DNA of 64,000 nucleotides from Corbicula japonica (GCA_038501625.1 JAZAYU010000008.1:12400938-12464937), one strand, 5' to 3'; positions 22,581 through 35,402 are shown, counted from the stretch's first letter. Numbers and translations are program-made. The notes: generated by a model from the letters alone, not told the origin.

Positions 22581-23304
22581 TCGAAAAGAATTTTGTTAGG
22601 CGTTAATTTGTTAGCGTAACAGAAGTCGGAAAGAAGATATTATTTAGCTGTGTTCAAAATAGTCTCCCTTTTGCTGTTAAATATTTTATTTAGTTTCTTC
22701 AGAACATCAGGCAAATGAGTATGGTGATAATTTAAACTAACGTTACTTTTATAATCTTTTTTTAGCTGAGGCTGTTCCCCTATTTGTTTTAAAATCTCTT
22801 TCGCAATTGTGAGTACGTGATTTACAAGTTGAATTTCATATATTGCGTACATTTGTTTTGGACTTATTCAACTAATCCTTTAGTAAGTTGTAATGTAAAA
22901 GATAATTTGATACTCATTTGCAGTTACATAACAAAGATAGGTAAAAAGAGAAAATATTTGTGACTGCTACAATTTTTTTTTCTGTGCTAACTGTCGGAGA
23001 ATTTTTTTGTAGCCCAAGACTTAAGCTGTGAGATCATTTTTTCCCAGGCCACAAATTATGTAGTATATGAACAATGATTACCACGTTACCTCAAAACAAT
23101 CTCTCATTTCCTTTAAAGTACATTTAGTTATTTTAAACTTCATTCTATCGTAAATCAATTATTTTTTCATCAATTTTCAAATTTCTATCTTTTCATTGTA
23201 AACAACATCGCGTTTCTATCAATATTACTCATGCTGTGGTCTCCGTAAGGTCATTAAGTTCTGAGGATGCCATTTGCTTCTTAATTGTTAAATGTTTGTG
23301 TGTT
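22581..23304. other. Non-coding DNA with one orphan short frame
   Basis: Only a 70-codon - strand frame (22640-22852, Lys/Asn-rich, not recognised) stands out. I see no splice context or homology that would make it a gene. Confidence 0.35.
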
Positions 23305-23560
23305 TTTTAATACAATTTTGTCGAGTTGGCGGATTGATTTGAGCTCATTCACCAAGACAACACGTATTTTCTAATTACAAAAGGTCAATCGTTTTGTCAC
23401 TGACCATTCCAAGGCAGTAACCTCTCATGATATAATTTTCGTTTATTGTGTATGATGTCTTATTTGAAATCATATGCTCTCTTTCCTGTTTGCTTTTTTG
23501 AGTGTATGGCAATGCTATGTTTTCCGATTGTGGCTATTCTTTAAATCTTTCACTTTTCTA
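23305..23560 (+). mobile_element. Family A copy (old)
   Basis: ACAATTTTGTCGAGTTGGCG, CACCAAGACAACACG, CCATTCCAAGGCAGTAACC and a decayed 3' block. Internal deletions remove the stem-loop. Confidence 0.7.
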
Positions 23561-26380
23561 TACATCAGATAATGTCGAAACATTATAATGCCATATAAAT
23601 TAGAAAAGGCCCGAATTGGTAGTTTCTTCTTTTTTGCGAAAACTTGAAAATAAGAAAAAGGCTCTTAATCTAAAACCAGGATAATCATCAAAACATTAAT
23701 GGATTTAATCAAAAATATCTTTAAAATATAATGGTCTAAATATATGTTAGTTTTTGTTAAAGACTGGTTTTCAACAGTAATTCAAATTTCCTGACCTAAA
23801 ACAAATTACAAGTCTATGTTCTGATTAGTTATTTTTGAACTGTTAAGGGCGGTACAATTAGTTGGATAGGCGTCAACATTGTAGAATTGATGAACGCTTT
23901 TATATTAAGACGCTTTTCTCTAATTGATTCAAGTATATTATTTATGAAACAAATATGTTTTACGTGTTCTTTGATATGTGAATTAAATTGCTGTAATATA
24001 GTTGCATTTTAAAGTTTAGAAAATTTACATCCACAAATAGTTGAAAATTCTGTAACTTTTTTTCAGGCTGTTTAACAAAAAAATTTACGAGTCTTTGTAG
24101 TTACATTGCTCCGTTCGTCATTACTTTGTCATAGAGAAAAGAGAAAATATCAAATCTCTCAAACGACAGAATACAGTTCCATGCTTATTTTACATGCGTT
24201 AAGAGAAGTTAGAAAAGTAAGAAAAAAGAAAAATAGTTAGACCTAATAATCACTTAAATTCTTTTTGCAATTAAATCGCAAAAACGAACCAACACAAAAC
24301 AAAATTCAAATACCAGAATCAGTGAAATGATATTGACAACATTATCTAAGGTCCTTGACGATATCTCTTAAAATTTAATGGGAAAAATCCCTTTTAAGAA
24401 GCGGGTTTTCTGAAGGGAAGTGTAAAGGGGATTTTTTGCACATTTCAGTGTTTGCCGTATATATTTTGGTATAAAACTTCAATTTTATGCATTTACACGT
24501 ACACTTGCACAATGCTTTACTCTGCATTGAAGTTAAATTTCTTTTCAAAAAATTGCAATTTATTTCTCTCTTTAGTTTTTGCTTTTGGTGTCAACGGACT
24601 CTGGCATACTCTTCAGTAACATTATCAGATCCTCTCTCATAATTCTATTCAGTTACTTGTACTTTTTGCCCATCGTTTTCTAATTGAGGGGAACCCATTT
24701 ATATATTTTGCGACCATATTCACGTATTCAGCTAGTCATGAAGCGATTTTCATCTGAAAATGCCACGTTGGAGACTCCATGTTTACCGTTTTATGCAGAC
24801 CACCGTTTAGATCATATTAGATCAAGTCTTCACTTCTCTTGTATTTGATTACCCTCCTTTTTATATGCGTTCTTTTTCACGTTATCATGTCAAATTGATA
24901 GGTCGGTTGGATCTAGTTTACCAAGACAACTTGCTATTTGTTCATATGAGAACCTGTTTGAGCAAGTGCGAGTAATAAATAAATAATAATTACTATTTTT
25001 TTAAGAGCAGCAGGTGACTGAAGAAAATAAACAAGCAAACATATCAGTAATAATATTAAAATCTAGATATGAAATAATGATTAATAAAAAAGAGCATAAA
25101 ACAAATAGTGTACTAAACAGTTGATTTAAGACTGTACATTCAATACAATCTTTTTGTTAAGGCTTGCACCAGTGTGTTCATATTTTGTTCAAATTTCAAC
25201 AAAGTGTCAGATAATAAAATTAATTCAGAAAAAAAATAATCCACACCAGTCTTCACAATGTATATAAATGAGCTACGAATTGTCAAAACTGGACAAAACT
25301 GACACGCTCATTTTAGTCAGTAACAAAACTGTTCAAACCATTCTACTTATACTTCGAGAAAAACTAGAATAACAAGACCGGGACATTTTTTGATTTTCTT
25401 GAAGTATGCGTAGAGACAATAGAATATCATTTTTAATATGTTCTAAGAAATTTTTAAAATATGAATCAAACATACGACCAATACTCTTTTTCATTGCATA
25501 TGTATTAATAGTCTTTTCTGTGACAACGCTCTTGACTTCTTGTCTTTAAACAGTACGTTTAATTAAAGAGTATTGCATTTTTACATTTTAACATGTAACA
25601 CCATAGTTTTCAACTCAAACAGTGAACCATTTATATTTACTTATATAAAACCACTTACATTTACAAGATACAAAAAAATACTAAACTACCACACTGAGCG
25701 TTTTGCGATGTCAATTCCAGTTACAAAAAACACACTTGTTACTTTCAACAAAGAATCTTAAAACGCCCTTATTTATTCCTATATTGCGCATATTTTTGCT
25801 AAATTCGCTCACGCAAGCATCAAAAGATTTCGTAAATGAACAAATGATCAGGTTGAATGTTGAAAACATATTTTATGATAGTAAATGCAGTTGGATTTCC
25901 TAATTGAAAGATTCGGCAAAAATATTGTATTCGAGTCGAGACAACCGTAAAAGAAATGATGTAAAAGCACATCAAAGGAAACGAAACTTGCATCTCGTGT
26001 GTTCTGATTTATTCATTATATTTAAGAACTTTATTACAGAAAATAAAACCTTAAAAAATACAATTTATTCTGACGTATATGGAACAGATCAAACGTATTC
26101 CGAGCAAAAGTGATGATCAAAATAGACTTGTGCGCTTGTGTAATATTATCAAAGACTTCAAACATTTCCGATTTTTATTTCGTAGGTTAATGATAACATA
26201 CGCGAGGTTTTATACATTGTTTGCAGTTGAGTCTGGTCATATAATAAAGTAAAGCTGGAATAAGTGTCATTACTTCACATTTTAGGAAATTGATCAATAC
26301 TTTTAATGGCGTCCTTTTACTGTTTCTCGGAGAGCCTGCTGTTTTCAAATAGTTCCGTTACACATCATTCTACAATACCA
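23561..26380. other. Non-coding DNA with one small family A piece
   Basis: The only recognised item is a family A fragment at 24885-24972 (+; GGTCGGTTGGATCTAGTTTA, CCAAGACAACTTG, GAGAACCTGTTTGAGCAAG). The short frames near 25.6-26.1 kb have no motif. Confidence 0.45.
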
Positions 26381-26389
26381 GCTAATAAT

Positions 26390-26540
26390 AGATCTTGAGC
26401 TGCCAATAGATCCCGCTCCCACCCCCGGGGGGAATTTAGAAGGGTATGTTTTTCTGTAAGCCTATACAAGTCTACGCTTTTTGCAATTTGTTTCCCTTCT
26501 GGCGAGTGGGACGTATTACCGTAACGCCTGTTAAATATGG
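26390..26540 (+). repeat. C-run repeat, arm 1 of a distant inverted pair
   Basis: CCCACCCCCGGGGGGAATTT, TTTTTCTGTAAGC and TTCTGGCGAGTGGGAC recur in the opposite orientation at 29150-29300. Similarity stops beyond about 150 bp. Confidence 0.65.
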
Positions 26541-27268
26541 GACCTTTGAGAAAATTTTATGTTATTAACAAATATTTGGCAATTATAAAAGTTCTGAAAT
26601 AAACCTATTTTTTTCTACACCAGAAAGATGTTTTATGCTATAAAACATCTGCTAACTAAGGTATGGGTCTATAAAAAGTCATTAAGATATGTTACTTAAT
26701 ATCGAAACCTAGTTTTAAAAGTTGTATGAAACATATCTTACATGTATTAGCAAGTATATTCTTTTCGATTTTTTTTTCAATTTTTTAATATACATAAAAT
26801 ACAGTATTTAAATGTAAAAAGTCACATTAAGACACACTTCCTGTTTAATGAATATAAATAAATACATATATTTGGAAATTCCAAAAACCAAAAATATGAC
26901 TATTGCAGTTATAGAACAGTAAACAAATCAGTACCAGTTTTGTTTTAATATACCAGTATCTTAATCCATTAGATAGGTTGACGTCTGTCTGCAATTTATA
27001 TATCCAGTATTAAAATAGTTACTATATAAGAATTTTGTTACAAAATGAAATTAAGGTATCGATGCTGGTAATATTAAATAGTAATTTTGATTAAAATATT
27101 TTTAAACTTTAGCGGATAATGATCAACATGTTTCTATTTATGTCTTTCGTCATCTCATGATATGTTACCGCTTTTTACTTTAATAATTAGAAAAAATAAT
27201 AAGAAAAGAAAATCAAGAAACTGCATACAATTAATTTACATTTTGATAAATATCTTTATATAATATTA
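26541..27268. other. AT-rich non-coding DNA
   Basis: Nothing recognised between the C-run repeat and the mariner-like element. Confidence 0.4.
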
Positions 27269-27270
27269 TA

Positions 27271-28502
27271 CACTCGTCAAAAGTTCTAAGTGCACACGTT
27301 TCAATGTTGAATATCTCAAAGTAAAATTATCATAATTAAAACAAAAGTTTGACATTATGTTAAATATGATCAAGCGATAAAAATATTTGAAAACTGTGCA
27401 TTTGTTTTACGTAGTGCGTCACCTACGTCGGCATAACCTATTTATGCCTAATCCTCGTGCGGCAATCGAAATTGAACATTTTACATCCGATTTTGTTTTC
27501 CACATGTTTACCGACACCGGACAATCTAAAAACACACACCAAAGTTTTATAACAATGGAACGTTTGACGACTGTTAGCCACGAAAGTGCCGTCAAAATGC
27601 TCTTAACTGGCACTACTTTAAATTTGTTATAAAACATCCTGATGTTATTCGTAAATAAAAAAATAAATGCCTCATTTTTGCATATTTTATCTATTTTATC
27701 ATAATAAGAAAAAATTCAAATGAAATTATTTTCTAGATTGATAACATTGCTTACGTTGAACGTTGACGTTACTCTCTTACGTCATTAAATATTTACACAA
27801 AATAACGTAAAAACGAAAATATGAGAATTGCATTTGTTTGATAAGTGCCCAATTATCAAAACTCTAAAACTTAAATTAAAAGAAATCAACTAAACCACAA
27901 CACCGAATTAATCGAAAATCATGTTTATTCGGACAAAATACTGTCCGAATTACCGGTCTATTTTATCGAAATAAATACTTTTTTTTCTTTTGAAAATGCT
28001 GATACACATCTATCATAGAGAATTGCATCGTCCCAAATCGCTTGACCACTGAAAAACTTTTGGCGAAAACCAATGTGAGGAAAATAGAATTTTGTCCTTG
28101 ACATCCACGTTATCACGTTATGGATAAAATATAGAAGAGCGTGTTGGCTCATCGTCACCATCAGACCATTACGAAGCTACAGGAAGTTATTTAAGTCCAA
28201 TGAAATGACAAACCACAACATGTCCTTGAGACTTACATCAAATTTTGATGATAAAAAGATGAAAAAATGATCACAACTGATAGCGGATGCAATGATTATT
28301 TACTTGAGAATTGCATTCTGTGTACCAGTGAGCTGAACATGTTCTTATTTTTAAATTGCGCTAAGCAGATTCCATATTTTTTGTGTGGGTTAATAGGATA
28401 TTGATACTCCTTCATTATAATTTATAATATTTTGAAAGATTCTATCAAATAGTTCGGAAAATCAACATTTATTAAGTGTGCACTTAGAACTTTTGACCAG
28501 TG
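27271..28502. mobile_element. Mariner/Tc1-like element C, copy 1
   Basis: The ends are 27-bp inverted repeats starting CACTCGTCAAAAGTTCTAAG, with one mismatch between them (CACTG at the right end). TA flanks both sides. The 1232-bp length suits a mariner-type element. Short frames lie inside (27387-27632 +, 27958-28161 -). None shows a clear DDE motif; the - strand frame ends with an IWDDAI segment that only faintly recalls the transposase C-terminal block. Copy 2 at 49470-50888 is about 95% alike by eye. Confidence 0.85.
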
Positions 28503-28504
28503 TA

Positions 28505-29145
28505 TATGTTGAAGTTGACCTATCACTAAGCTACTTAATTTGAACTTCACACGAATTAGCTGATTCAATTATCTGATGTTAGAAATGTTTTTAAAAGTAG
28601 TTTTATTCATCTAAAATATTAAGTTTCAGTGTGGAATTTGTAAAACATCATTCACAACACAAATAACAACAAGGAACTCAGCCTTATTTTAATGAGTCAC
28701 ATATGTTATGTATGTAAAAAATTTGATGTCATGCAAGTTTAAAGAACACTTACAGTTATAAAGCACAATTACTCAATTAACACTATGTATATTTTGCGAT
28801 AGGGTAACATATACGATTATGGTAAAAATTTTACTTTTGCCAGTGTGTGTTTTTTTACGAAAAACACGCAGTTTCGTGTTGTTTGATCATGCAGCTTTTA
28901 AAAACCTGTATTATTGCCTAGGTTTGCTTACAAATAAAAATCATACAGGTAAGTTTCTGACTTAAATTTCATTTTTAGGGATATGTATGTTATACACTAA
29001 ATATGTTAGGTTAAAATGAAAATTTTGAAATGAAAAAAACATCAATCAACAGATAATACATCATCCTTATACAAAAATATAAGTTTTATAAAATCATAGC
29101 TGGAATAGAGCAAAACTGAAGGTTCAAAATCCATATATTTTTTCA
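28505..29145. other. AT-rich non-coding DNA
   Basis: Nothing recognised between element C and the second C-run repeat arm. Confidence 0.4.
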
Positions 29146-29149
29146 ACAA

Positions 29150-29300
29150 ATTTTAGGGGTAACATTACAACCTCCGTAACACCCTTGTGCCCCACTCGCC
29201 AAAAGGCAAACCAACAGTAAAATATCCGGGACATAACATGCTTTCAGAAAAATCATGTCTACGAAATTCCCCAAGGGGGTGGGGGGGGGGGGCAAACATT
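29150..29300 (-). repeat. C-run repeat, arm 2
   Basis: The reverse complement of this stretch begins with a run of Cs, then GGGGAATTTCGTAGACATG, TTTTTCTGAAAGCATG and TTTTGGCGAGTGGGGC, matching arm 1 at 26390-26540. A 14-base G-run marks the edge. Confidence 0.65.
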
Positions 29301-31276
29301 TTCATGGCCATCGGCATATAACCGTTTCACTTCTATTTGAGGTTTTTATGAACATTGTTTCACCAAAACGTTAAACTAAAACATATGCCTTGTTTGAACT
29401 TGTGTATTCAATACAAAAAATTGAAATCAGGAAACCCCAACGCAACGACCCAACCCCGAAAGCTGCGCCTCCATCCTCTACCTAAAACATTTAATCGCTA
29501 TTTATTTCTGAGCAAGACATGCAGCTAGTTACTCACTCACCATAGCCTAAAAAACTTTAGCCTACATCCAACTTGTCAAAACAAATCCCATTGTATTGTA
29601 TTGCTTTGCGTTTGTATGCGTAACAAGAAATCGGTTTAATAAATTGGGATCGCATTATTCCAGACTTTTGTTTTCAAATGTTAAATATTGAATAAAAATC
29701 CATAAAAAAAACTAATCACGTTTACCAATGACATGAAGTTAATCAAAAGCAATAACATTTACATTATGAAAGTTTTTTCTAAAGCAACATAATCAAGCAT
29801 TTAAGTGAGTTATCCAAGCTTATTGTCAGATATCAAAGCATACATTAAATGTCTTTTATTTTCTTAACGTTCTTAAGTATACAAATGAAATTCATATTCT
29901 TTGTAAAAAATACATTATTAGGGCGGCAGGGTGGGGGTATAAAGAGGGAATTTAAGAGCGTGTTTCACTGACCAGCAGCGTATGGTACACACTGATATTA
30001 TAATAACCGATGTTAATATACATTGTACATTTTAAAACATTGGAAGCTACTTTTCTGAAAATTTGATATTATAAAAATGCATATCAAGCAAATAGTTACA
30101 AAAATGATCCAATTTGAATTACAAGTGACTAAACTATATTTTCGTGTCATATTATATATTAAAGAGCTACGAGTGCCTTTACATTTATGGATGTCTCGGT
30201 GTATTTTTTGGCTATAGACAATTTGAGCGAATCACAAAAAGCAGTCTTTCAATGATCCCTTGTGATCCATTTAGTCACGGTTACATAATGCTTTGAGGTG
30301 CATAGTTTATTATTTTATACTATCCCTTATAATCACGCAAGTCATCCAAAATGCAAATTTCGCTTAATTAACAAAATCATGAGATGGGTATAAAGATGTC
30401 TCGGAATCGATCAAAGTGTCTTACTATCTTGTTATTTTAATTCATATGTCTTCATTACATATCTTTTATGTCGTAATTTACTTTTAAAGTGTCATTTATC
30501 TAGCAAATTGTTCATTGTAAAAACAACTTACTAATTTAGTGTCTTCTTTAATAAAGTCGTTTAGAAGGTAAGTGTGCTCAACAGAAAACGATTTGCTACA
30601 TTTTCTAAAAAATATTTTAGTTTACAAATAAAAGATGGCATTCATACAATTTATTAAACACTTTTGTATTATTAAAGGGTAGTATCAAAGGCAATTTTGA
30701 GTAAAATATGTTGGGTATGATAAGGGTGGGCTAGGTCAATTTTATAATGTGGACCATTTTGCTCCAAGGCGGTAACATTCATTAATTTAATTTGTTTTGT
30801 TGGTATATATCACAACCTTGCATTGTGGTATTGTCAATGATGATTATTGTTATTGGTTTTTAAATTATTTGCTGACTTTTCGGGCCTTTTATATCTGACG
30901 GAAGTGTGTGTGAGAATGTCAGAACTAATCTTGAGTATGTGGCTGTCGATAATATAGAGAAATAGTTTTCATATACAAATACACATCATTGGACGGCAGA
31001 TGAAATGCAACGACATATGTTGGATTAAAACCAATAACACTTGACCGATATGACATTCCACGGGCATTACAGAAAAATACTGATGACAGAGCAAGTTACC
31101 TATATTTTATTGCAACTCACCGTTCCATGGCAGTTCCCTACCCATGTTTACCATGTATTGCCTGTCATGTTAACCAGTTGAATTCCCCTGTTGGCATTTA
31201 AGCCAGCCATTGAAATCCAGATTTCAGTATGATCTTGAAAAGGTTCAAGAAATTACATATATTAGGACTTTAAATT
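29301..31276. other. AT-rich non-coding DNA
   Basis: No gene seen. At about 30765-30790 and 31118-31140 short words (CTCCAAGGCGGTAAC, ACCGTTCCATGGCAG) look like worn-out family A pieces. Confidence 0.4.
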
Positions 31277-31744
31277 TTGTCTGTTATTATGCCCCATAAT
31301 TCAAAGAAGCGTAGATATATTAATTTACACATGCACATTTCAGTCCGTTGGTCTGTCAGTTGGTCCGTCCGTAACCAGAACTTTTCCGACCAATACCTAG
31401 ATACTGAATTTGTCGTACTTTCTTCAGATTTGGTAAAAAGGTTTGTCATCACATTTTAATGACCTTTTGATTTTTAGGTATGTAGGCAAATGCACTGTCA
31501 CCTTCAACATAAAACCTTGTTCGACAAAGAACTAGACAACGCTTTCATCAACGGGTGGTTTCCTATCCAATGTCCCCGATTTAAGGTAAATATGCCAAAG
31601 GCCAAGGTTTTAGTGACTTTCCATACAAAAATCTTTCACGACCAAGTCTCTACAACGATTCGATCCATGGTCCTCAAATTTGGTTTGAACAGTTTGTCAT
31701 CACATTTAGATGACCCCTATTGCTTCAGAGTCGCGAACAGGTAG
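31277..31744. repeat. GTCCGTCCG-type dispersed repeat
   Basis: CAGTCCGTTGGTCTGTCAG and GGTCCGTCCG are followed by two related segments ending TTTGGT...TTTGTCATCACATTT (about 31431 and 31678). The phrase style is known to me from non-coding repeats that are abundant in bivalve genomes. The two tail segments suggest a tandem unit of about 245 bp. Frames here are not genes. Confidence 0.55.
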
Positions 31745-32014
31745 CTGTCTGCTGTTGATTTTTGCATGGAGGTGAGTTCCATAAGCAAGTAGAGGCTTTC
31801 ACAATTTGAACTTTTGTGTGGCCTGTCCGATGCGTGATCAGGAACAAAAATGTACAGAGAAAGAGATTCCGAGGCAAGAAACACATATAAGTATTTATTG
31901 ATTCAAAGCAGCCTAAAGAAGAAACCCACAAAGTGACAAGGGAGACACTTAGCGAACCACAGAAGAGTTAAACGCACCACTTTGATCAGTCCTCTTGAAC
32001 GAGAAGCCTGAAAA

Positions 32015-32750
32015 AAAGTGAAATATGCATATCAGGAATCGCTACACTCTCAAAGCACAGCCTCCCCACGCAGCGAAAAAGAAGAGAAAAAGAGAGCATG
32101 TTGTTATAATTATGTCAATTCAAATAGGACGCCACAAAAATTAACGACCTAGAGAACCCTTGAGGTTACCGTCTTGGAACGGTGATTAGCAAACAAATTG
32201 CCACTGGGGGTTTAAACCAGGTTCTAGGGTGCACCATCCTCACACTTACCCATATCAACGAACAAGTACAAGTTTTCTTGATGAAATAACTCCAACTCAA
32301 CCAACAACTCAACAGCAAAAGCACAGAAACATATAAAACATAAGAAGCTACTAGCATTGCAAGGTAAAATGGGCGAGTACTCGATGATCTTACCGAGACC
32401 AGGGTCCCTGGAGTCAAATTAGCATGAACACGATGACAGAGATAAAAGAAACAAATCGAGATTATAGGTTCTTTAAAGAAAAGATTTCCTCATAAACCTT
32501 TATAAACTCTCAAACCCTTGCCACCGTCGTGCAACCAAAGAGGTAAGCATAGTGATCAACTGTAAATGGGTTGATCACCAGGCCTGCAGAGCGATGTAGC
32601 ATATCATGTTGGTAACCTTTCTTTTTGAATTTACAGATGGTTTACGAATAAACGGAGGAAATTAATATTGCCTTTTATTTTCTTAAGTTTATAAATTAAA
32701 TCTCCATAAAAAAACTGGCAGTGAAATAACTTGTTGCAATAGTGATTTTT
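32015..32750 (-). mobile_element. Family A, near full-length truncated copy
   Basis: Reversed order: GTGAAATATGCATATCAGG, CAGCCTCCCCACGCAGCG, GGTTTAAACCAGGTTCTAGG, GCAAGGTAAAATGGGCGAG, GCCACCGTCGTGCAACCAAA, GGGTTGATCACCAGGCC. It then continues through the RT C-terminal coding tail to about 32750. It matches the copy at 45620 along its whole length, which fixes the extent of the shared 3' unit at about 730 bp without the microsatellite. Confidence 0.9.
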
Positions 32751-32899
32751 CAACTGCACCTGTATTTTTGAATTAAATCTGGGTAACGGCGATAAAACTT
32801 GTAAAAGGTTATCCTTAATTTATGATACCGATAACCTTGTTTTATTTTTTTCTGTTATGCAAAGATATCGTTCATTAAAATCATTAACATCATTGCAAG

Positions 32900-32971
32900 T
32901 AATATATGCACATCAGCAATCGCCACACTCACAAACACAACCTCCCCACGCAGCGAAAAAAGAAGAGAGGA

Positions 32972-33046
<75 letters not shown>

Positions 33047-33112
33047 ATGTATGTAAATTCAAATAGGAAGCCACAAACACTTAACGAAATAGAGAACCTT
33101 TGGGGATACCCC
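32900..33112 (-). mobile_element. Family A 3' fragment with expanded (GA)n
   Basis: Starts with CAGCAATCGCCACACTCAC and CCCCACGCAGCG, includes a (GA)n run at 32977-33045 (the CT tract of the family read in reverse), and ends in GAGAACCTTTGGGGATACCC, where the gypsy relic begins. Confidence 0.85.
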
Positions 33113-34003
33113 TTAAAAGAGTGAGGATTAAAAACAGAATAGCTACCTATCAAATCAATCTTCTGAAACAGTATAAAGATATAGCAGGCATGGTCTCTGC
33201 AAACGCAGCTATCAATGCACCGGATTGTGATGGCTACTTAAATGCCGATGAAAGTGAACTGATGAAGGTTTCCAGCATTTTCCAAGCGCCACAGCTAGAA
33301 AACCAAACAAAGAAGTACAAATAAATTAATAACTAACACGGAAGGACCAGTTATTGTTGCGAGTTAAGTAGTTCAGCGACATGTTTATTGAGCAACCTGC
33401 ATGGATAACTTTGTCAAAACATAAGGTAGAGCTAACCAGCAAAACCCCTGTCCAGGTAAACCAATACCCAGAACTATACCCAGTACCCTTCAAATTCCAA
33501 GGCCAAAGACTGTCGTCAATGTACGGTTTGGTCAACGTATTCCGAATCAGGTGTCACATTCATTGCATGAAAATTACTCGCTAGATGCCACAATGCTGAA
33601 AACAATTACAATGTTCTTGCAATTAGAGCATCTTGGACATGTTAAGAGATCTATCTGCCAGAATAATGAGTGCAAGACTTGCAGTTGAGCTTTCATACTG
33701 TCAGAATGGGCTATAGTAACATCGGATTCACAGAGGATGGAGAAAATACATGAAAAGGACTACAATAAAAAAGCAGTTAGTGCCTTATTAGTAAAGCTAT
33801 CATGGACGGCTCATTTCATCTTGTGCAGAGTCAGCCTTCACAAATTAATCAAAGGAAAACTAGTAACCTTGGGCACCAATTTTATGTCTGACCGATTTTT
33901 AATATTTGAAGTTAATCATTCAGTGCTTTGTTTCAGAGAGAGGCATATGAGCTTTACTGTTACAGAATATGGCTCCTTTGGTTGGATAGTGGGGCTAGTG
34001 TGA
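33112..34003 (+). pseudogene. Ty3/gypsy-type pol relic
   Basis: The first block, ATYQINLLKQYKDIAGM, looks like the end of an integrase (YHVNLLK.Y). ANAAINAPDC and LENQTKKYK then lead, after stops, to FSDMFIEQPAW, HKVELTSKTPVQVNQYP and YPVPFKFQ. The last two are the signature of the start of a gypsy RT (H.V.L....P....YP.P). Further on, with more decay, SARIMSARLAVELSYC recalls an RT palm segment. RERHMSFTVTEYGSFGW (about 33938-33990) recalls the RNase H block RE.NYSVTEKECLA.VW. The order integrase end, RT start, RNase H is that of elements with integrase upstream of RT. Heavily mutated and not functional. Confidence 0.6.
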
Positions 34004-34017
34004 AGGGTAACATGCTG

Positions 34018-34225
34018 AGGCAAGTATGAGGTTGGTTCACCCATAAAACCTGGTTTATAACCCTAGTGGCGAATTGTTTTGCCACTGACCGTTCAAAGGC
34101 AGTAACCCCTTAAATGTTTGTGATGTTTACTTTGAAAGTGGTCATTCAATATTCCTCTCTTCTTTTTGGCTGTATGGGGAGGCGTCTTCTGGATGTAGCC
34201 ACTCCTGATAGACATAGTTCACTTT
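34018..34225 (+). mobile_element. Family A copy (old)
   Basis: GCAAGTATGAGGTTGGTTCA, a stem-loop region with GTGGCGAATTGTTTTGCCAC, and GGCTGTATGGGGAGGCG. Its start abuts the gypsy relic. Confidence 0.8.
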
Positions 34226-34338
34226 ATTTGTCAAAAATATGGTAAATATATAGACGGCTAGGTTCATAATTGTCAAAAAAGCAGTGTACTGCAACACTGG
34301 CTGGATTTAGACATACAAATCTTTCGTGATATCGAGCT

Positions 34339-34361
34339 CTGTCTCTCTCTCTCTGTCTCTC

Positions 34362-34397
<36 letters not shown>
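34339..34397. repeat. (CT)n microsatellite outside family A
   Basis: CT dinucleotides broken by a few GT steps. No family A sequence flanks it. Confidence 0.9.
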
Positions 34398-34400
<3 letters not shown>

Positions 34401-34699
34401 GAACAAACTGATGTCAGGATTTGGATAGTTTACCGAAATTTGGATCTCTATGCGTTTAGGATTTCAAAGTTTCGACAAGTGGCTGACGTCCAATATGTGT
34501 CTAAATTACATATAACAGAACTTGTTTATAATGTTAACAAACCCTTTATATTGTTAAAATTACAAAATTTAGAACCTTAGAAATAGAAATATAACGGCAT
34601 GGGTTCTCTCAATAGATTTTTAAAAAAGTGTAAAGAAATTAATATTTTATATTTGTTGTATTTTTCCCCAAACGTATTTAAAAAATAAAAAATGAAATA

Positions 34700-34775
34700 A
34701 GCATAGAAGGAATGGCTAATCCCGCAGACACAGCTCCCCCACAAATTCAAAAAGTAGAGAGGAGCATATTTAGCT
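34700..34775 (-). mobile_element. Family A 3'-terminal fragment
   Basis: AATAAGCATAGAAGGAATGG, CACAGCTCCCCCAC and AAAAAGTAGAGAGGAGC correspond to the reversed end of the family. Confidence 0.6.
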
Positions 34776-35402
34776 TAGTACTCTCTTGCTTAGTTTGTAA
34801 AATATGAAAAAAGTACATGTTTCAGTAGACAGCAGCGAAATTCGCTAAAAACAATAAATAGGCTTTAAGTGACATCACAGGAAATATGCTTCAATAGTCT
34901 TGCTTGTTTCTAATTCCAAAAACAAAAAGGTAAAATGTTCAGTAATCTTGTGGCATTCTCGCACCATTGGATTTCCGTAAATATAACTCTCGACCATGCT
35001 ATGAAGCAAACAATAATGGTTTCGAAAATCATTTAAATTCAAATGATAACGAGTAGAAGCTCACATTGGGAACCTAGCCACATAACTTTAAATATTTTAC
35101 CGAAAGATCTAGCTGTACAACTCAACATTGGATGTCAGTTTGTAAATATTGGTCCAATACCATTACCTTTGCTAAAAATTAATCAATTTATGACTGATGG
35201 GGATGAGTCAAACGTTCGGAATCAATGTGCCCACAGAAATATTTGTAATGTTTATGTTGCGATTGATTTTAATGTTCAGTATCACTCCCATCAGTGCCAA
35301 AAATTGCTAATCCCGTGGGTAAGATAGCTAATGAAGGATTTTATAAGAAAATATCTTTAAACTGTGTTGCATATTGACAAACTAAACACTGTAAAAAGTA
35401 TC
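34776..35402. other. Region downstream of tyrosinase, with an unexplained open frame
   Basis: A 94-codon + strand frame at 35043-35327 contains SHWEPSHITLNILPKDL and CQFVNIGPIPLPLLKINQF. It reads like ordinary protein sequence but matches nothing I recognise. It is preceded by a stop and has no obvious splice sites. The rest is non-coding. Confidence 0.3.

Noticed and set aside
22640..22852. A 70-codon Lys/Asn-rich - strand frame as a gene
   Set aside because: No recognisable domain, splice sites or promoter context; the length is expected by chance in AT-rich DNA when ORFs are sampled at this scale.
27387..27632. The 81-codon frame conserved between both element C copies as a selected protein
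   Set aside because: About four of the differences between copies change amino acids and only two or three are silent, so no purifying selection is evident.
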